A DNA stretch of 28,255 nt from contig JAZQNO010000016.1 of NCBI GenBank assembly GCA_045627385.1, forward strand, positions 1 through 28,255, read 5' to 3'. A program made the translations under genes and the position numbers. The stretch is from UBA1757 sp045627385 (GTDB taxonomy: Bacteria > Bacteroidota > Bacteroidia > Bacteroidales > UBA1402). Shown here one piece after another: positions 16,393 through 24,003 of this stretch (position 1 is its first letter; every line of letters begins with the position of its first letter). The notes under the pieces are model-generated. The model was not told where the DNA came from and did no database searches. It saw only the letters and a program-made list of their open reading frames with translations.

Positions 16393-16400
16393 TATCTTTG
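16393..16400 (+). promoter_or_regulatory. Candidate minus-7 box of the GLUG-peptide-GH10 operon
   Basis: TATCTTTG lies 32 bases before the start at 16433. The matching upstream element would fall near 16370-16374 (only a TTC is seen), overlapping the divergent GH53 promoter region, so both directions may be controlled together. Confidence 0.5.
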
Positions 16401-16432
16401 TCCCTCAATAACAATGCAACTATAAATGAGTT

Positions 16433-19400
16433 ATGAAACGGTGTGTCACACTTTTGCTGATGCTGGTTTCCTTTGCTGTTGCCCGGGCAGAGAAAATTGA
16501 ATATGTGGACTCGGCTGCTGGATTGAAAGAGGCAGTTGAAAGTAATCCTGAGGCTTACATAAAGTTGACAGCCGACATTGATCTTTCAAAAATAAAGACT
16601 ATCAGCACTACCTTCCGTGGAACTATCGACGGAGAGGGTGTGAAAATAATCGACGGAAAGGAAGAAACAGTTTTCTACTCTCTCGGCAATGGAAAGAACC
16701 GGGTGTACCATCCGGTCTTCAAGGCAATGGAGGGTGCGACTTTGAAAAATCTTGTCATCCAGTATTTCCGCATTGAATGGGATGATGATGACATCGGGGC
16801 CGTGGCTTCCACAGCCAAGAACTGTAATTTCAACCAGGTCATTTTATCGGACATATCTATCTTCAATGACGATGATGATGCCGGTGCCATTGTGGGTAAG
16901 GCCGAAAACTGCGATTTCCGCAATGTCAAATGCATGGGCAATGATGTGACCGTCGACGGCAACCGCGCCGGAGGCTTTGTGGGACTGAGTGTCAATTCCA
17001 TCTACTGCAACTGCAGCAACAGCGCCTATTCGACCGTATATGCCGACGGCAGCTGGGGCAATGCATATGCCGGCGGCTTTGTGGGCGAGAGCAAGAGCGA
17101 CCAGTTTGTGTTTTGTGTGAATTTCGCCTCGGTCGGAGCGCTCGACGACCGCGTCGGGGGTCTTGTGGGCTACGGTACTCAGTCCATCTTCACCAATTGT
17201 GTCAACAGCGGTGCCGTAATGCATTGTGAGGAAAATGTCTTCATCAATCATACAAGAGGCATGAAGGATGAATTGGAGAAAGAATTGCAGGACATTTACG
17301 ACAAACAGAACTTTGACTTGTCTGTCGGATTCGCATCTTTCATCGGGACCCTGGGTCTTTCGGCCGCTTCTTTCGGTGTAGAACTGTGCCTGTTGTCTGT
17401 GACCACAGCCGGCATAGGTGCGTTTACGGTGACTGTCATCATTGCCGCTACGGGCATTACCATGTCGCTGATAAGTCTCATTGATGCCGAATTGGGCGCG
17501 CATGACGAAATCGGCGGCATTTGCGGCGCGTGTGAAGGATCCGCGTTCAACACTTGCTCCAACTATGGAAATCTGTGGTGCCGCGACTGCTATGTGGGTG
17601 GTATAGTCGGTTATGTCAGAGATATGCCGACAAGGTCGGTAATCACCGACTGCCTTAATGCCGGCAAAATCCGCGGCTATGAAAAAGTGGGTGGCATCTT
17701 TGGCCAATGCAATCTCGCCGACCGGGTGAGCAACTGTCTCAATGTGGGAAATGTCGTCGCTGAACAAGATGATACACAATCGGACCCGATAGGCCATGTG
17801 AGCGGTTATGACGGAATCGTCAGCAATCTGTCAGACAACTACTACAGATCGAACCGTTACGATGAGGATGCGGTGGCAAGGATTCCGGTAACCGACGAAC
17901 TGCTTGGGAATGGCATGGTTGCGAACTATCTCAACGGAGATGCAGGCAGCAGCGGGCCATGGCGTCAGGGCAGTGGCGACGCGTATCCGGTACTGGATCC
18001 CTCGCAGGAAGAAGTCAATCTGAGGGAACTGAGCGATGTGTATCTGATCTCGACCCTCGACGACCTGAACAGGCTGCGCAATGATGTGAACAGCGGAGCC
18101 AAGGACAATTACATCGTCTATTTTGAAGAGGATATAGACTGCAGCGCAGTCACTTGGGTGCCCATCGGTACCTACGAGCATCCCTTTGTCGGATATTGCA
18201 ACGGCGAGGGCCACACCATCAGCCATCTCACCACTGCCGACAACAAGGAAAAGAACGGTGTCGGTTTCATCGGGGTGGCAGGGCTGAAGGCAGAGGTGTA
18301 CAATTTGGTGATTGAATCTGGCTCAATCACTGGCGGCAATGGCGTGGGTGCCATTATCGGTTATGCCGAGCACAAGACCAATACGGAGGGATACATCCGG
18401 ATAGAGGGTTGCGGCAACGGGGCTGCCATCAATGGCAACTACGACTGCGGTGGCCTGATTGGTGCCATCTATTCCGACAATCTTTTGAAACTCTCGATTG
18501 AAAACTGCTACAATGTGGGCAATGTCACCGCCGGCAGCAAGTCTGCCGCACTTTGCGGATATGCCAAGCATGGTGCGACTATCAGGGGCTGCTGGAATGC
18601 GGGCAGCGTTACGGGCACGGAGGATGGAATGGGATTTGCCCGCGGCGAAAATGATATCCTTGTGCAGAACTGCCACAGTTACCTGACCGATCTGGGGCAA
18701 ACAGCGGGCGTGACTGAATTCTCCGATGAGGATCTCAAGGACGGCACACTCTGCTTCAGGGTAAACGGGTGGAGCAACGAAGCCAGCGTGGGTCTGCCTT
18801 GGGAGCAGGATATCACTTGCGACGTGTATCCCAGATATGTAGGCTACAGAAACGACAAAAACGCTGTCTGCTCGAGCCGTACCATTACGGGCAACTACGG
18901 CACCGTCGTGCTGCCCTACAGTGTCAAGTCCGATGACTACATCCGCTACTATCAGTTTGTCGGCACGAACGCCGACGGCACGCAGCTGGACTTCACTGCA
19001 ACCGAGCTGCTGGAAGCGGGTACACCTGCCATATTCCGTGTCACAAAGCCGGATACCTTGTACCGTTTTGTCAGTGCCGACTATGTGTTTGAATACAGTG
19101 TCAATCCGATCGATATGATTGACTGGAAAATGAATGGCAACCTTTCTGTCGAGAACATGGTGTTTGATGATTCGGAGGAACTTAAGTCGCTGTATTACAT
19201 AAGTGACGGAGAAATCAAGAGCGCAAAGAACAAGCTTACCGTGGCTCCATTCCGCGCCTATCTGTCGGGCCCTGCGCGTCTGGAAGGCTCCATGGCGCGC
19301 ACCATGGGCATATCCCTGGGCGACGGCAGCGATACGACCGGCTTGCGTCTTGTGCCGGTGGAGACTCGCGAAGACGGCTCGACCGTGATGGGAATCTACA

Positions 19401-19477
19401 ACCTTTCCGGGCAGCGGCTGGATGCCCCTGGGCAGGGTATTGTCATTATCAACGGTGAGAAGGTGTTGAACAAGTAG
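16433..19477 (+). CDS. Large secreted GLUG-like repeat protein with internal hydrophobic hairpin
   Basis: This is a 1014-residue secreted protein of unknown role, probably a surface adhesin or matrix protein. A signal peptide (1-19, ending VARAEK) is followed by about a dozen GLUG-like units built on [VA]GGxVG / NCxNxG patterns between roughly 90 and 460 and between 590 and 760. Between two units, residues 277-292 are a charged helix and 296-350 form two long hydrophobic, Gly/Ala/Thr-rich stretches, after which the repeat pattern resumes at EIGGICG. The C-terminal part (about 800-1014) is beta-rich and ends in a tail (989-1014) like that of the PL9 protein. The first part of the gene is more AT-rich than its neighbours, possibly reflecting transfer. 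It heads an operon with a 45-residue peptide and a GH10 enzyme. Confidence 0.85.
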   Translation: MKRCVTLLLMLVSFAVARAEKIEYVDSAAGLKEAVESNPEAYIKLTADIDLSKIKTISTTFRGTIDGEGVKIIDGKEETVFYSLGNGKNRVYHPVFKAMEGATLKNLVIQYFRIEWDDDDIGAVASTAKNCNFNQVILSDISIFNDDDDAGAIVGKAENCDFRNVKCMGNDVTVDGNRAGGFVGLSVNSIYCNCSNSAYSTVYADGSWGNAYAGGFVGESKSDQFVFCVNFASVGALDDRVGGLVGYGTQSIFTNCVNSGAVMHCEENVFINHTRGMKDELEKELQDIYDKQNFDLSVGFASFIGTLGLSAASFGVELCLLSVTTAGIGAFTVTVIIAATGITMSLISLIDAELGAHDEIGGICGACEGSAFNTCSNYGNLWCRDCYVGGIVGYVRDMPTRSVITDCLNAGKIRGYEKVGGIFGQCNLADRVSNCLNVGNVVAEQDDTQSDPIGHVSGYDGIVSNLSDNYYRSNRYDEDAVARIPVTDELLGNGMVANYLNGDAGSSGPWRQGSGDAYPVLDPSQEEVNLRELSDVYLISTLDDLNRLRNDVNSGAKDNYIVYFEEDIDCSAVTWVPIGTYEHPFVGYCNGEGHTISHLTTADNKEKNGVGFIGVAGLKAEVYNLVIESGSITGGNGVGAIIGYAEHKTNTEGYIRIEGCGNGAAINGNYDCGGLIGAIYSDNLLKLSIENCYNVGNVTAGSKSAALCGYAKHGATIRGCWNAGSVTGTEDGMGFARGENDILVQNCHSYLTDLGQTAGVTEFSDEDLKDGTLCFRVNGWSNEASVGLPWEQDITCDVYPRYVGYRNDKNAVCSSRTITGNYGTVVLPYSVKSDDYIRYYQFVGTNADGTQLDFTATELLEAGTPAIFRVTKPDTLYRFVSADYVFEYSVNPIDMIDWKMNGNLSVENMVFDDSEELKSLYYISDGEIKSAKNKLTVAPFRAYLSGPARLEGSMARTMGISLGDGSDTTGLRLVPVETREDGSTVMGIYNLSGQRLDAPGQGIVIINGEKVLNK

Positions 19478-19489
19478 AGATAACAGCAG

Positions 19490-19627
19490 ATGAAGATGTC
19501 TTATTTTCCCCCGCAGATTGAAGTGCTTGCACTGAACCCGGTCGGTTCGATTCTGTCCGGATCCAATCCGGACAGTCTGAGTGTCAATTTCTCGGACGAT
19601 TACGAAGATGAAGGTAATGCTCAATAA
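19490..19627 (+). CDS. Short acidic-tailed peptide gene (45 residues), unrecognised family
   Basis: This small gene is 12 bases after the GLUG stop and two bases before the GH10 start, so it is tightly packed in an operon. The peptide has three parts: MKMSYFPPQIEVLAL, then GSILSGSNPDSLSV, then a strongly acidic end FSDDYEDEGNAQ. It is not a signal peptide. The same layout (Met-x-Tyr-x-x-Pro, hydrophobic V/L run, Gly-x-x-Leu-x-x-Ser, acidic Tyr/Asp/Glu tail) recurs in the peptide encoded at 26980. Short proteins of this look occur as unnamed hypotheticals in Bacteroidales, but I know of no assigned function. Support for coding comes from the spacing to both neighbours and the resemblance to the second peptide. 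A regulatory, secreted-signal or RiPP-precursor role is possible and unproven. Confidence 0.75.
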   Translation: MKMSYFPPQIEVLALNPVGSILSGSNPDSLSVNFSDDYEDEGNAQ

Positions 19628-19629
19628 CG

Positions 19630-20709
19630 ATGAAAAGTATAGTTTCTATTGTCGCTTCTCTTGTGCTTCTGAGCGCGTGCGGTCCTAAGGATCCGGGCTT
19701 GAAGGACGCTTATAGGGATTATTTCAAAATGGGTGTGGCCGTGACGCCGCGCAATGTGACCGACTCGCTGCAGTCGGCGCTGATTCTGAAGGAGTTCAAC
19801 AGCCTTACGGCTGAGAATTGCATGAAGCCGGGTGAGATTCATCCGCGGCCGGGTGTGTGGCGTCTGGAACAGGCCGACGCCATTGCCGACTTCTGCCGGG
19901 CCAACGGTCTGAAGATGCGCGGCCATTGTCTGGTGTGGCACAGCCAGTTCGCCAACTGGATGTTCGGACAGAACGATGAGGAGGGCCATTTCGTGCCGGC
20001 CACCAAGGAGCAGTTCTACGATTCGCTGCGGGTGCACATCCAGTTTGTGGTGAACCGCTACAAGGATGTGGTCTACTGCTGGGATGTGGTCAACGAGGCC
20101 ATGAGCGACGCCGGCAATCCGGACCTTCCCTACGAACAGACTTTCCGCCGTTCGCGGGCCTATCAGCTCTGCGGCGACGAGTTTATCCTGAAGGCTTTCC
20201 AGTTCGCTCACGAGGCCGATCCGGAGGCCGGTCTGTTCTACAACGACTACAGCGCCTGGACGCCTGCCAAGCGTACCTATATCTACAATATGGTCAAAAA
20301 GCTGAAGGCTGAGGGCGCGCCCATCACGGGCATCGGCATGCAGGGCCATTACAACATTTACGACAATCCCGACATGGAGGATTTCGAAAAGGCCATCCAG
20401 ATGTATCTGGAACTGGTGGACGACATCCAGATCACGGAGCTCGACGTGCGTGTCAATCACGAGGGCGGAGGCCGTCTGCAGTTCAGCCGGGGCCAGGCTG
20501 TCGTGCTGGCCGATTCGCTGGCGCAGAGGCAGAACGACAAGTATGCGCAGCTGTTCGAGGTGATGCGCCGCTACAGCGACCACATTTCGTGTGTGACTTT
20601 CTGGAATCTGAGCGACCGCAATTCCTGGCTGGGCGCCAACAATTTCCCGCTGCTGTTCGACCGCGACTTCCAGCGCAAACCGGTGTACTACACGGTCCGC
20701 GATTTTTAA
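19630..20709 (+). CDS. Lipoprotein GH10 endo-beta-1,4-xylanase
   Basis: This 359-residue enzyme cuts xylan backbones. The signal peptide ends in the lipobox LLSAC (Cys17), so it is lipid-anchored, and the acidic/Lys mix after it is compatible with surface display. The GH10 barrel begins at KMGVAV and carries SLTAENCMKP, GHCLVWHSQ, the acid/base E156 in WDVVNEAMSD, FYNDYS, GIGMQGHYN, and nucleophile E270 in ITELDVRV. The C-terminal TFWNLSDRNSW block is also typical. There is no carbohydrate-binding insertion, so it is a minimal single-domain enzyme. It starts two bases after the short peptide gene, implying translational coupling. The GLUG protein in the same operon could hold cells near the substrate, which is inference. 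Confidence 0.95.
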   Translation: MKSIVSIVASLVLLSACGPKDPGLKDAYRDYFKMGVAVTPRNVTDSLQSALILKEFNSLTAENCMKPGEIHPRPGVWRLEQADAIADFCRANGLKMRGHCLVWHSQFANWMFGQNDEEGHFVPATKEQFYDSLRVHIQFVVNRYKDVVYCWDVVNEAMSDAGNPDLPYEQTFRRSRAYQLCGDEFILKAFQFAHEADPEAGLFYNDYSAWTPAKRTYIYNMVKKLKAEGAPITGIGMQGHYNIYDNPDMEDFEKAIQMYLELVDDIQITELDVRVNHEGGGRLQFSRGQAVVLADSLAQRQNDKYAQLFEVMRRYSDHISCVTFWNLSDRNSWLGANNFPLLFDRDFQRKPVYYTVRDF

Positions 20710-20716
20710 GTGTATA

Positions 20717-20747
20717 TTGTGTATATGAAATATACGGTATATATTTG
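20717..20747 (+). promoter_or_regulatory. Promoter of the antitoxin gene
   Basis: TTG (20717-20719), a 20-base spacer and TATATTTG (20740-20747) fit the Bacteroidetes consensus exactly. The start codon is 20 bases further on. Confidence 0.75.
20721..20735. promoter_or_regulatory. Palindromic operator between the promoter boxes
   Basis: GTATAT-GAA-ATATAC is a perfect inverted repeat of six bases with a three-base spacer, wholly between the two promoter elements. Further GTATA half-sites occur at 20712-20716 and 20737-20742. This is the expected place for autorepression by an RHH antitoxin. Confidence 0.7.
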
Positions 20748-20767
20748 CGGCAAACAAAAGAATCATT

Positions 20768-21022
20768 ATGGAAACGGGTCGTGCCATGCCTTCAAGGCGC
20801 AAGAACATCGATATCAGGGAAGACGTCTTCCGGGCTCTTTCGATGAGAGCGGCTTCTGAGGGAACGAATTTGAAACACTACATCGAGACGCTTCTTGAAA
20901 AGTCTGTGGAGGATATGGAAGATGCGTCTGTCTATCAGTATCTTTGCAAGACGAGACCGGAGGGCCGCATGGTCCTTGCGGACAAGGAAACCGAGGATTT
21001 CGAAAACTGGCTTGAAATATGA
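20768..21022 (+). CDS. RHH-type antitoxin
   Basis: The 84-residue protein has the form of a type II antitoxin. The strand KNIDIRE and the two helices that follow (EDVFRALSMRAASEGTNLKHYIETLLEK, residues about 18-45) form a ribbon-helix-helix DNA-binding unit. The C-terminal half (ADKETEDFENWLEI) is an acidic toxin-binding type of tail. Its stop overlaps the start of the toxin frame by ATGA, the classical arrangement for coupled translation. ATG 20786 (MPSRRKN) is an alternative start. It has its own promoter with a palindromic operator. Because the toxin is truncated, the antitoxin appears to be an orphan kept for regulation, or not yet lost. Confidence 0.8.
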   Translation: METGRAMPSRRKNIDIREDVFRALSMRAASEGTNLKHYIETLLEKSVEDMEDASVYQYLCKTRPEGRMVLADKETEDFENWLEI

Positions 21023-21144
21023 GGGTGCAATACTCGAAGGATTTCGAAAAGTCCGTTCGCAGACTCTCTGGAAAAACACTGGCTTCTGTTCGCAACACCA
21101 TTCTGGAGGTGAAGAACGCCAATTCCCTGTCGGAAAAGCTCAGT
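21019..21144 (+). pseudogene. Truncated RelE/ParE-type toxin
   Basis: The frame starting MRVQYSKDFEKSVRRLSGKT, continuing LASVRNTILEVKNANSLSE, reads as the first helices of a RelE-superfamily toxin, normally about 85-95 residues. Family resemblance stops after about residue 40, near 21140. The expected KLxG...YRIRxGdYRI half is missing. From there the frame runs only through the antisense of the glycosyltransferase gene, whose stop codon is at 21140-21142. So the 3' half of the toxin was replaced or deleted at that junction. The catalytic residues of RelE-type toxins lie in the lost half, so it should be inactive. It overlaps the antitoxin by four bases. The breakpoint position is an estimate. 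Confidence 0.75.
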
Positions 21145-22387
21145 CTTTTTCGAGGAGGCTTTCGTAGAGGGCGGTGTAGCGTGCGGCGACCTGGCTTCCG
21201 CAGTAGCAGTCCAGCACTTTCCGGCGGGCGGCGGCCGACAGATGACCGTCGCGGTTGTTGTCGACGACCCATTGGATGCCGGCGGCCAGATCTTCGGCCG
21301 ATTTGTAGCGGGCCACATATCCGTTTTTCAGGTGGTCGATCATTTCGGGAATGCCGCCGATTTTGAATCCCACGCAGGGCACTCCGCAAGCCATGGCTTC
21401 CATGATGGTGTTGGGCAGGTTCTCTTCGAGCGATGGAATCACAAACATGTCTACCGAACGGTACAGGTCGCGGATGGTCTCCATGCCGGAAATGTAGCCC
21501 AGCGATTCCACTTCGAAGGGAATGAGGGGCGACAGTTCTTCGGATCCCTTGCCGTAGCAGACCACGGTGAGGCTGTCTGCGGGTATCTGTTCCGATAGCA
21601 GTCGGCAGGCTTCCACGAAATAATCGATGCCTTTGCGCTTGTCGGAGGCTTTGGCCGCGCCGAACAGGATGCGGATTTTCCTGTCGTCGGACGGGCTGGC
21701 CGTCTCTGCGGGTACGAAGAAACCGGTGTCGATGGGGTTGGGGATGTTGACGAGGGTGTGGCCTTGCGTCAGTCGGCTGACGGAGGCTCTCCGGCGGAGC
21801 CAGTCGCTGCAGGCGACAAAGCTGATGCCGGCTTTTTTCCAGACTTTTTCTTTGTGCAGCAGCACGTTTCGGGCCATCCGGTTGCATGACGACTTCAGGA
21901 ACGGGCACTGCCTGCAGTCGAAGCTGTAGGCTTCGCATTCTCTGGCGTGGTGGCAGATGCCGGTGCAGGGCCACATGTCGTGCATGGTCCAGACTATGGG
22001 CTTGCCCAGCGAGCATAGCCGGCGGATGTCGGCCAGCGATAGATATCCTTGGTTGATCCAGTGCAGATGGATGATGTCGGCCTCTCTGACCAGCGGATGG
22101 CGGGAGATGTCGGTGCCGCTGTTGGCGATGGAAATCTGAAACAGGGTCTTGCGGTCGAGGCGGTTCCGCAGGAAAATGGTCAGTCTTTCGCGCAGGAAGC
22201 GCAGACGGCTCAGGCGTTTGCGGCAGGCGGTGGCATCGATGGAGACGACCCGGTCGTCGTCTGAGGTCTTGTCGCGCACCAGCATGCGGGCCTCGATGCC
22301 GTTCCTGTTGAGGGCCGACATCAGCCTTTTGGCCGCTACGGCGGCGCCGCCGCTGCTTTCCGAGGTGTTTACGATGAGGACTTTCAT
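21140..22387 (-). CDS. Family 4-type glycosyltransferase
   Basis: This 415-residue cytosolic GT-B enzyme probably adds a sugar in capsule, O-antigen or exopolysaccharide synthesis. The opening MKVLIVNTSESSGGAAVAAKRL is the N-domain donor-side loop. The middle has HLHWINQGYLSL, then TMHDMWPCTG followed by a Cys-rich stretch (CHHARECEAYSFDCRQC) seen in this subgroup. The C-domain has the E(x7)E-type block in SLEENLPNTIMEAMACG (around residues 320-340) and GGIPEMI. No other polysaccharide-biosynthesis gene is in the window, so it is an isolated GT. Its 3' end coincides with the broken toxin gene, suggesting that one of the two was moved here. No clear promoter is seen above its start. Confidence 0.9.
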   Translation of the reverse strand: MKVLIVNTSESSGGAAVAAKRLMSALNRNGIEARMLVRDKTSDDDRVVSIDATACRKRLSRLRFLRERLTIFLRNRLDRKTLFQISIANSGTDISRHPLVREADIIHLHWINQGYLSLADIRRLCSLGKPIVWTMHDMWPCTGICHHARECEAYSFDCRQCPFLKSSCNRMARNVLLHKEKVWKKAGISFVACSDWLRRRASVSRLTQGHTLVNIPNPIDTGFFVPAETASPSDDRKIRILFGAAKASDKRKGIDYFVEACRLLSEQIPADSLTVVCYGKGSEELSPLIPFEVESLGYISGMETIRDLYRSVDMFVIPSLEENLPNTIMEAMACGVPCVGFKIGGIPEMIDHLKNGYVARYKSAEDLAAGIQWVVDNNRDGHLSAAARRKVLDCYCGSQVAARYTALYESLLEKD

Positions 22388-22450
22388 AGAATGATCCGTT
22401 CCGCAGGTCTGAGATTCTGTCTCGGCGTGTAAAGGTATACATATTTTTTC

Positions 22451-22458
22451 TACCTTTG
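22451..22458 (+). promoter_or_regulatory. Candidate minus-7 box of pgeF
   Basis: TACCTTTG lies 37 bases above the pgeF start at 22495. A TTG at the normal distance is not present, so support is moderate. Confidence 0.45.
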
Positions 22459-22466
22459 ATACTCGA

Positions 22467-22480
22467 TAGCAATTTTGCTA
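22467..22480. repeat. Perfect short palindrome in the pgeF leader
   Basis: TAGCAA-TT-TTGCTA is a perfect inverted repeat with a two-base centre, lying between the pgeF minus-7 box and start codon. It may be an operator or small hairpin; chance is possible for a six-base arm. Confidence 0.5.
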
Positions 22481-22494
22481 CAACTGACTGGATT

Positions 22495-23178
22495 ATGACC
22501 GACGACGCACTGCTCACATACAAGATTTCGCCCCGGGTGGAGGCATTCACCACGATGAGGAACGCCCGGCTTCCTTATCCTGTCCTCTGCGGCCATCAGG
22601 TGCATGGCTGTCAGGTGGGGGTGGTGGACCGTCCCGGTCTCACGCGCGAAGACTTCGAAGGCTATGATGCCCTCGTGACCGACCTGCCGCTGGCCATCGG
22701 CGTGCGGACGGCAGACTGCATTCCCGTGCTGCTCTACGATGGCGTGCAGGGTGCTGTGGCCGCCATTCATGCCGGCTGGAAAGGCACTGTGCAGAAAATT
22801 GTGCTGGAGACGGTTTCGACGATGGCAGACCGATACGGCACGCGGCCGCAAGACTTGAGGGCTGTGGTGGGCCCCGGCATTGGCTTCGACAGTTTTCAGG
22901 TGGGTGAAGAGGTGGTCGACCGTTTCAGAGAGGCCGGTTTCCCGATGGATCTCATCTGGAGACGCGACGGAGATCTTGTCCCCGGAACGATGCTCGGAGG
23001 TCATCACATCGATCTGAAAACCGCCAACCGCTGGCTGCTGGAGCAGGCGGGAATTCCCGCCGGACAGGTGGCTGTCGACGGGACGTGCACCTATTCCGAC
23101 GAGCGTTTCTTCTCTGCCCGCAGGGAGGGCAGCCAATGCGGAAGAAACATCAATGCCATCCGTTTGCTGACATTCTAA
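22495..23178 (+). CDS. pgeF: Peptidoglycan editing factor / multicopper-like purine phosphorylase, YfiH family
   Basis: This 227-residue YfiH-family protein is known in other bacteria as PgeF, which clears wrongly made cell-wall precursors, and as a purine nucleoside phosphorylase. Key residues are H34 and H37 in HQVHG, C75 in RTADCIPV, and H92 in IHAGWKG. The later blocks GPGIGFDSFQVG, HIDLKTANRWLL and CTYSDERFFSARREGSQCGR are all present. The N-terminal part is shorter than usual, as the stretch before HQVHG lacks the Ser/Gly-rich loop seen in many homologues. The start at 22495 was chosen over 22456 because the latter overlaps the palindrome and promoter region. The flavodoxin gene follows 11 bases downstream, so the two are probably co-transcribed. 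Confidence 0.92.
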   Translation: MTDDALLTYKISPRVEAFTTMRNARLPYPVLCGHQVHGCQVGVVDRPGLTREDFEGYDALVTDLPLAIGVRTADCIPVLLYDGVQGAVAAIHAGWKGTVQKIVLETVSTMADRYGTRPQDLRAVVGPGIGFDSFQVGEEVVDRFREAGFPMDLIWRRDGDLVPGTMLGGHHIDLKTANRWLLEQAGIPAGQVAVDGTCTYSDERFFSARREGSQCGRNINAIRLLTF

Positions 23179-23189
23179 TTGTATCGAAT

Positions 23190-23987
23190 ATGAAAAAGAT
23201 GATGATTCTGGCTCTTGCTGCAGCGCTTAGCGCCTGCACTTCCGACCGGCCCAAGGTGCTGGTGCTTTATTATTCACAGTACGGTGCCACCAAGACGGTG
23301 GCCGAAGACCTGGCTTCCCGTCTGGGCGCCGATATCGAGGCTTTCGATGTGGAGCAGCCCTACGAGGGCGATTTCGGACAAACCGTTCAGCGTTGTCTCG
23401 CCGAACGCGAGAGTCAGTCGCTGTCTCCGGTCAAACCGCTCAAGGCCGACATTTCCAAATACGATGTCGTGTTTCTGGGCTATCCGGTCTGGTTTGGCGT
23501 GGCCGCCCGTCCGGTGCTTTCGCTGGTTCAGACCGAAAAGTTTGAAGGAAAGAAGGTGGTGACTTTCTGCACCTTCGGCAGCGGTGGACTGGAATCGAGC
23601 ACCGACGATTTGTGCCGTCTGCTTCCTGAGGCCGAAGTGTACGAAGGTTACGGTGTGCGCAATGCCCGCATTTCCAAAGCACCCGCCGAGATTGAACGCT
23701 TTCTCGTCGAAGCCGGTTTCAAAGAAGGTCAAGTGGATCCGCTGCCCGAATTCTCCGAAAAGAGAGAGGTGACTGCCGAGGAAGAGGCTATTTTCAATGC
23801 GGCTTGCGGTTCGTATGAGATGCCTTTGGGAGAGCCTGTTTCTGTCGCTTCGCGCCCCGTTCCGGGCGGTGTGGAATACGATTTCACGGCAGTCGGGAAA
23901 GGTATGCCCGGCCAGCAGTCGGAGAGCAGCATCTATGTGCTGGCTCTCGACGGACAGACGCCCGAATTTACCAAAGTGGTGAGATAA
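23190..23987 (+). CDS. Exported flavodoxin-like lipoprotein
   Basis: This 265-residue protein has a lipobox LSAC (Cys16) and then a flavodoxin fold. The FMN phosphate loop reads YYSQYGATKTVAED (about 28-41), with FLGYPVWFGVAARPV and TFCTFGSGG supplying the flavin-ring loops. A C-terminal region from about 190 to the end is outside the flavodoxin fold. Flavodoxins carry electrons on FMN, and the group with YPVWFG is close to the quinone/NADPH reductase-like family. Being a lipoprotein places it outside the cytoplasm, where it would need exported FMN and a partner reductase, neither of which is in the window. It is the second gene after pgeF in the same direction. Its stop is 16 bases from that of the opposing SDR gene. 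Confidence 0.82.
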   Translation: MKKMMILALAAALSACTSDRPKVLVLYYSQYGATKTVAEDLASRLGADIEAFDVEQPYEGDFGQTVQRCLAERESQSLSPVKPLKADISKYDVVFLGYPVWFGVAARPVLSLVQTEKFEGKKVVTFCTFGSGGLESSTDDLCRLLPEAEVYEGYGVRNARISKAPAEIERFLVEAGFKEGQVDPLPEFSEKREVTAEEEAIFNAACGSYEMPLGEPVSVASRPVPGGVEYDFTAVGKGMPGQQSESSIYVLALDGQTPEFTKVVR

Positions 23988-24003
23988 GGCTGTTTTCGGG
24001 GCG

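Noticed and set aside
20814..22553. Minus-strand 579-residue frame across glycosyltransferase, toxin and antitoxin
   Set aside because: Shadow frame that crosses real genes on both strands, Arg/Pro/His-rich, without domains; the GT frame at 21140-22387 has clear GT-B motifs.
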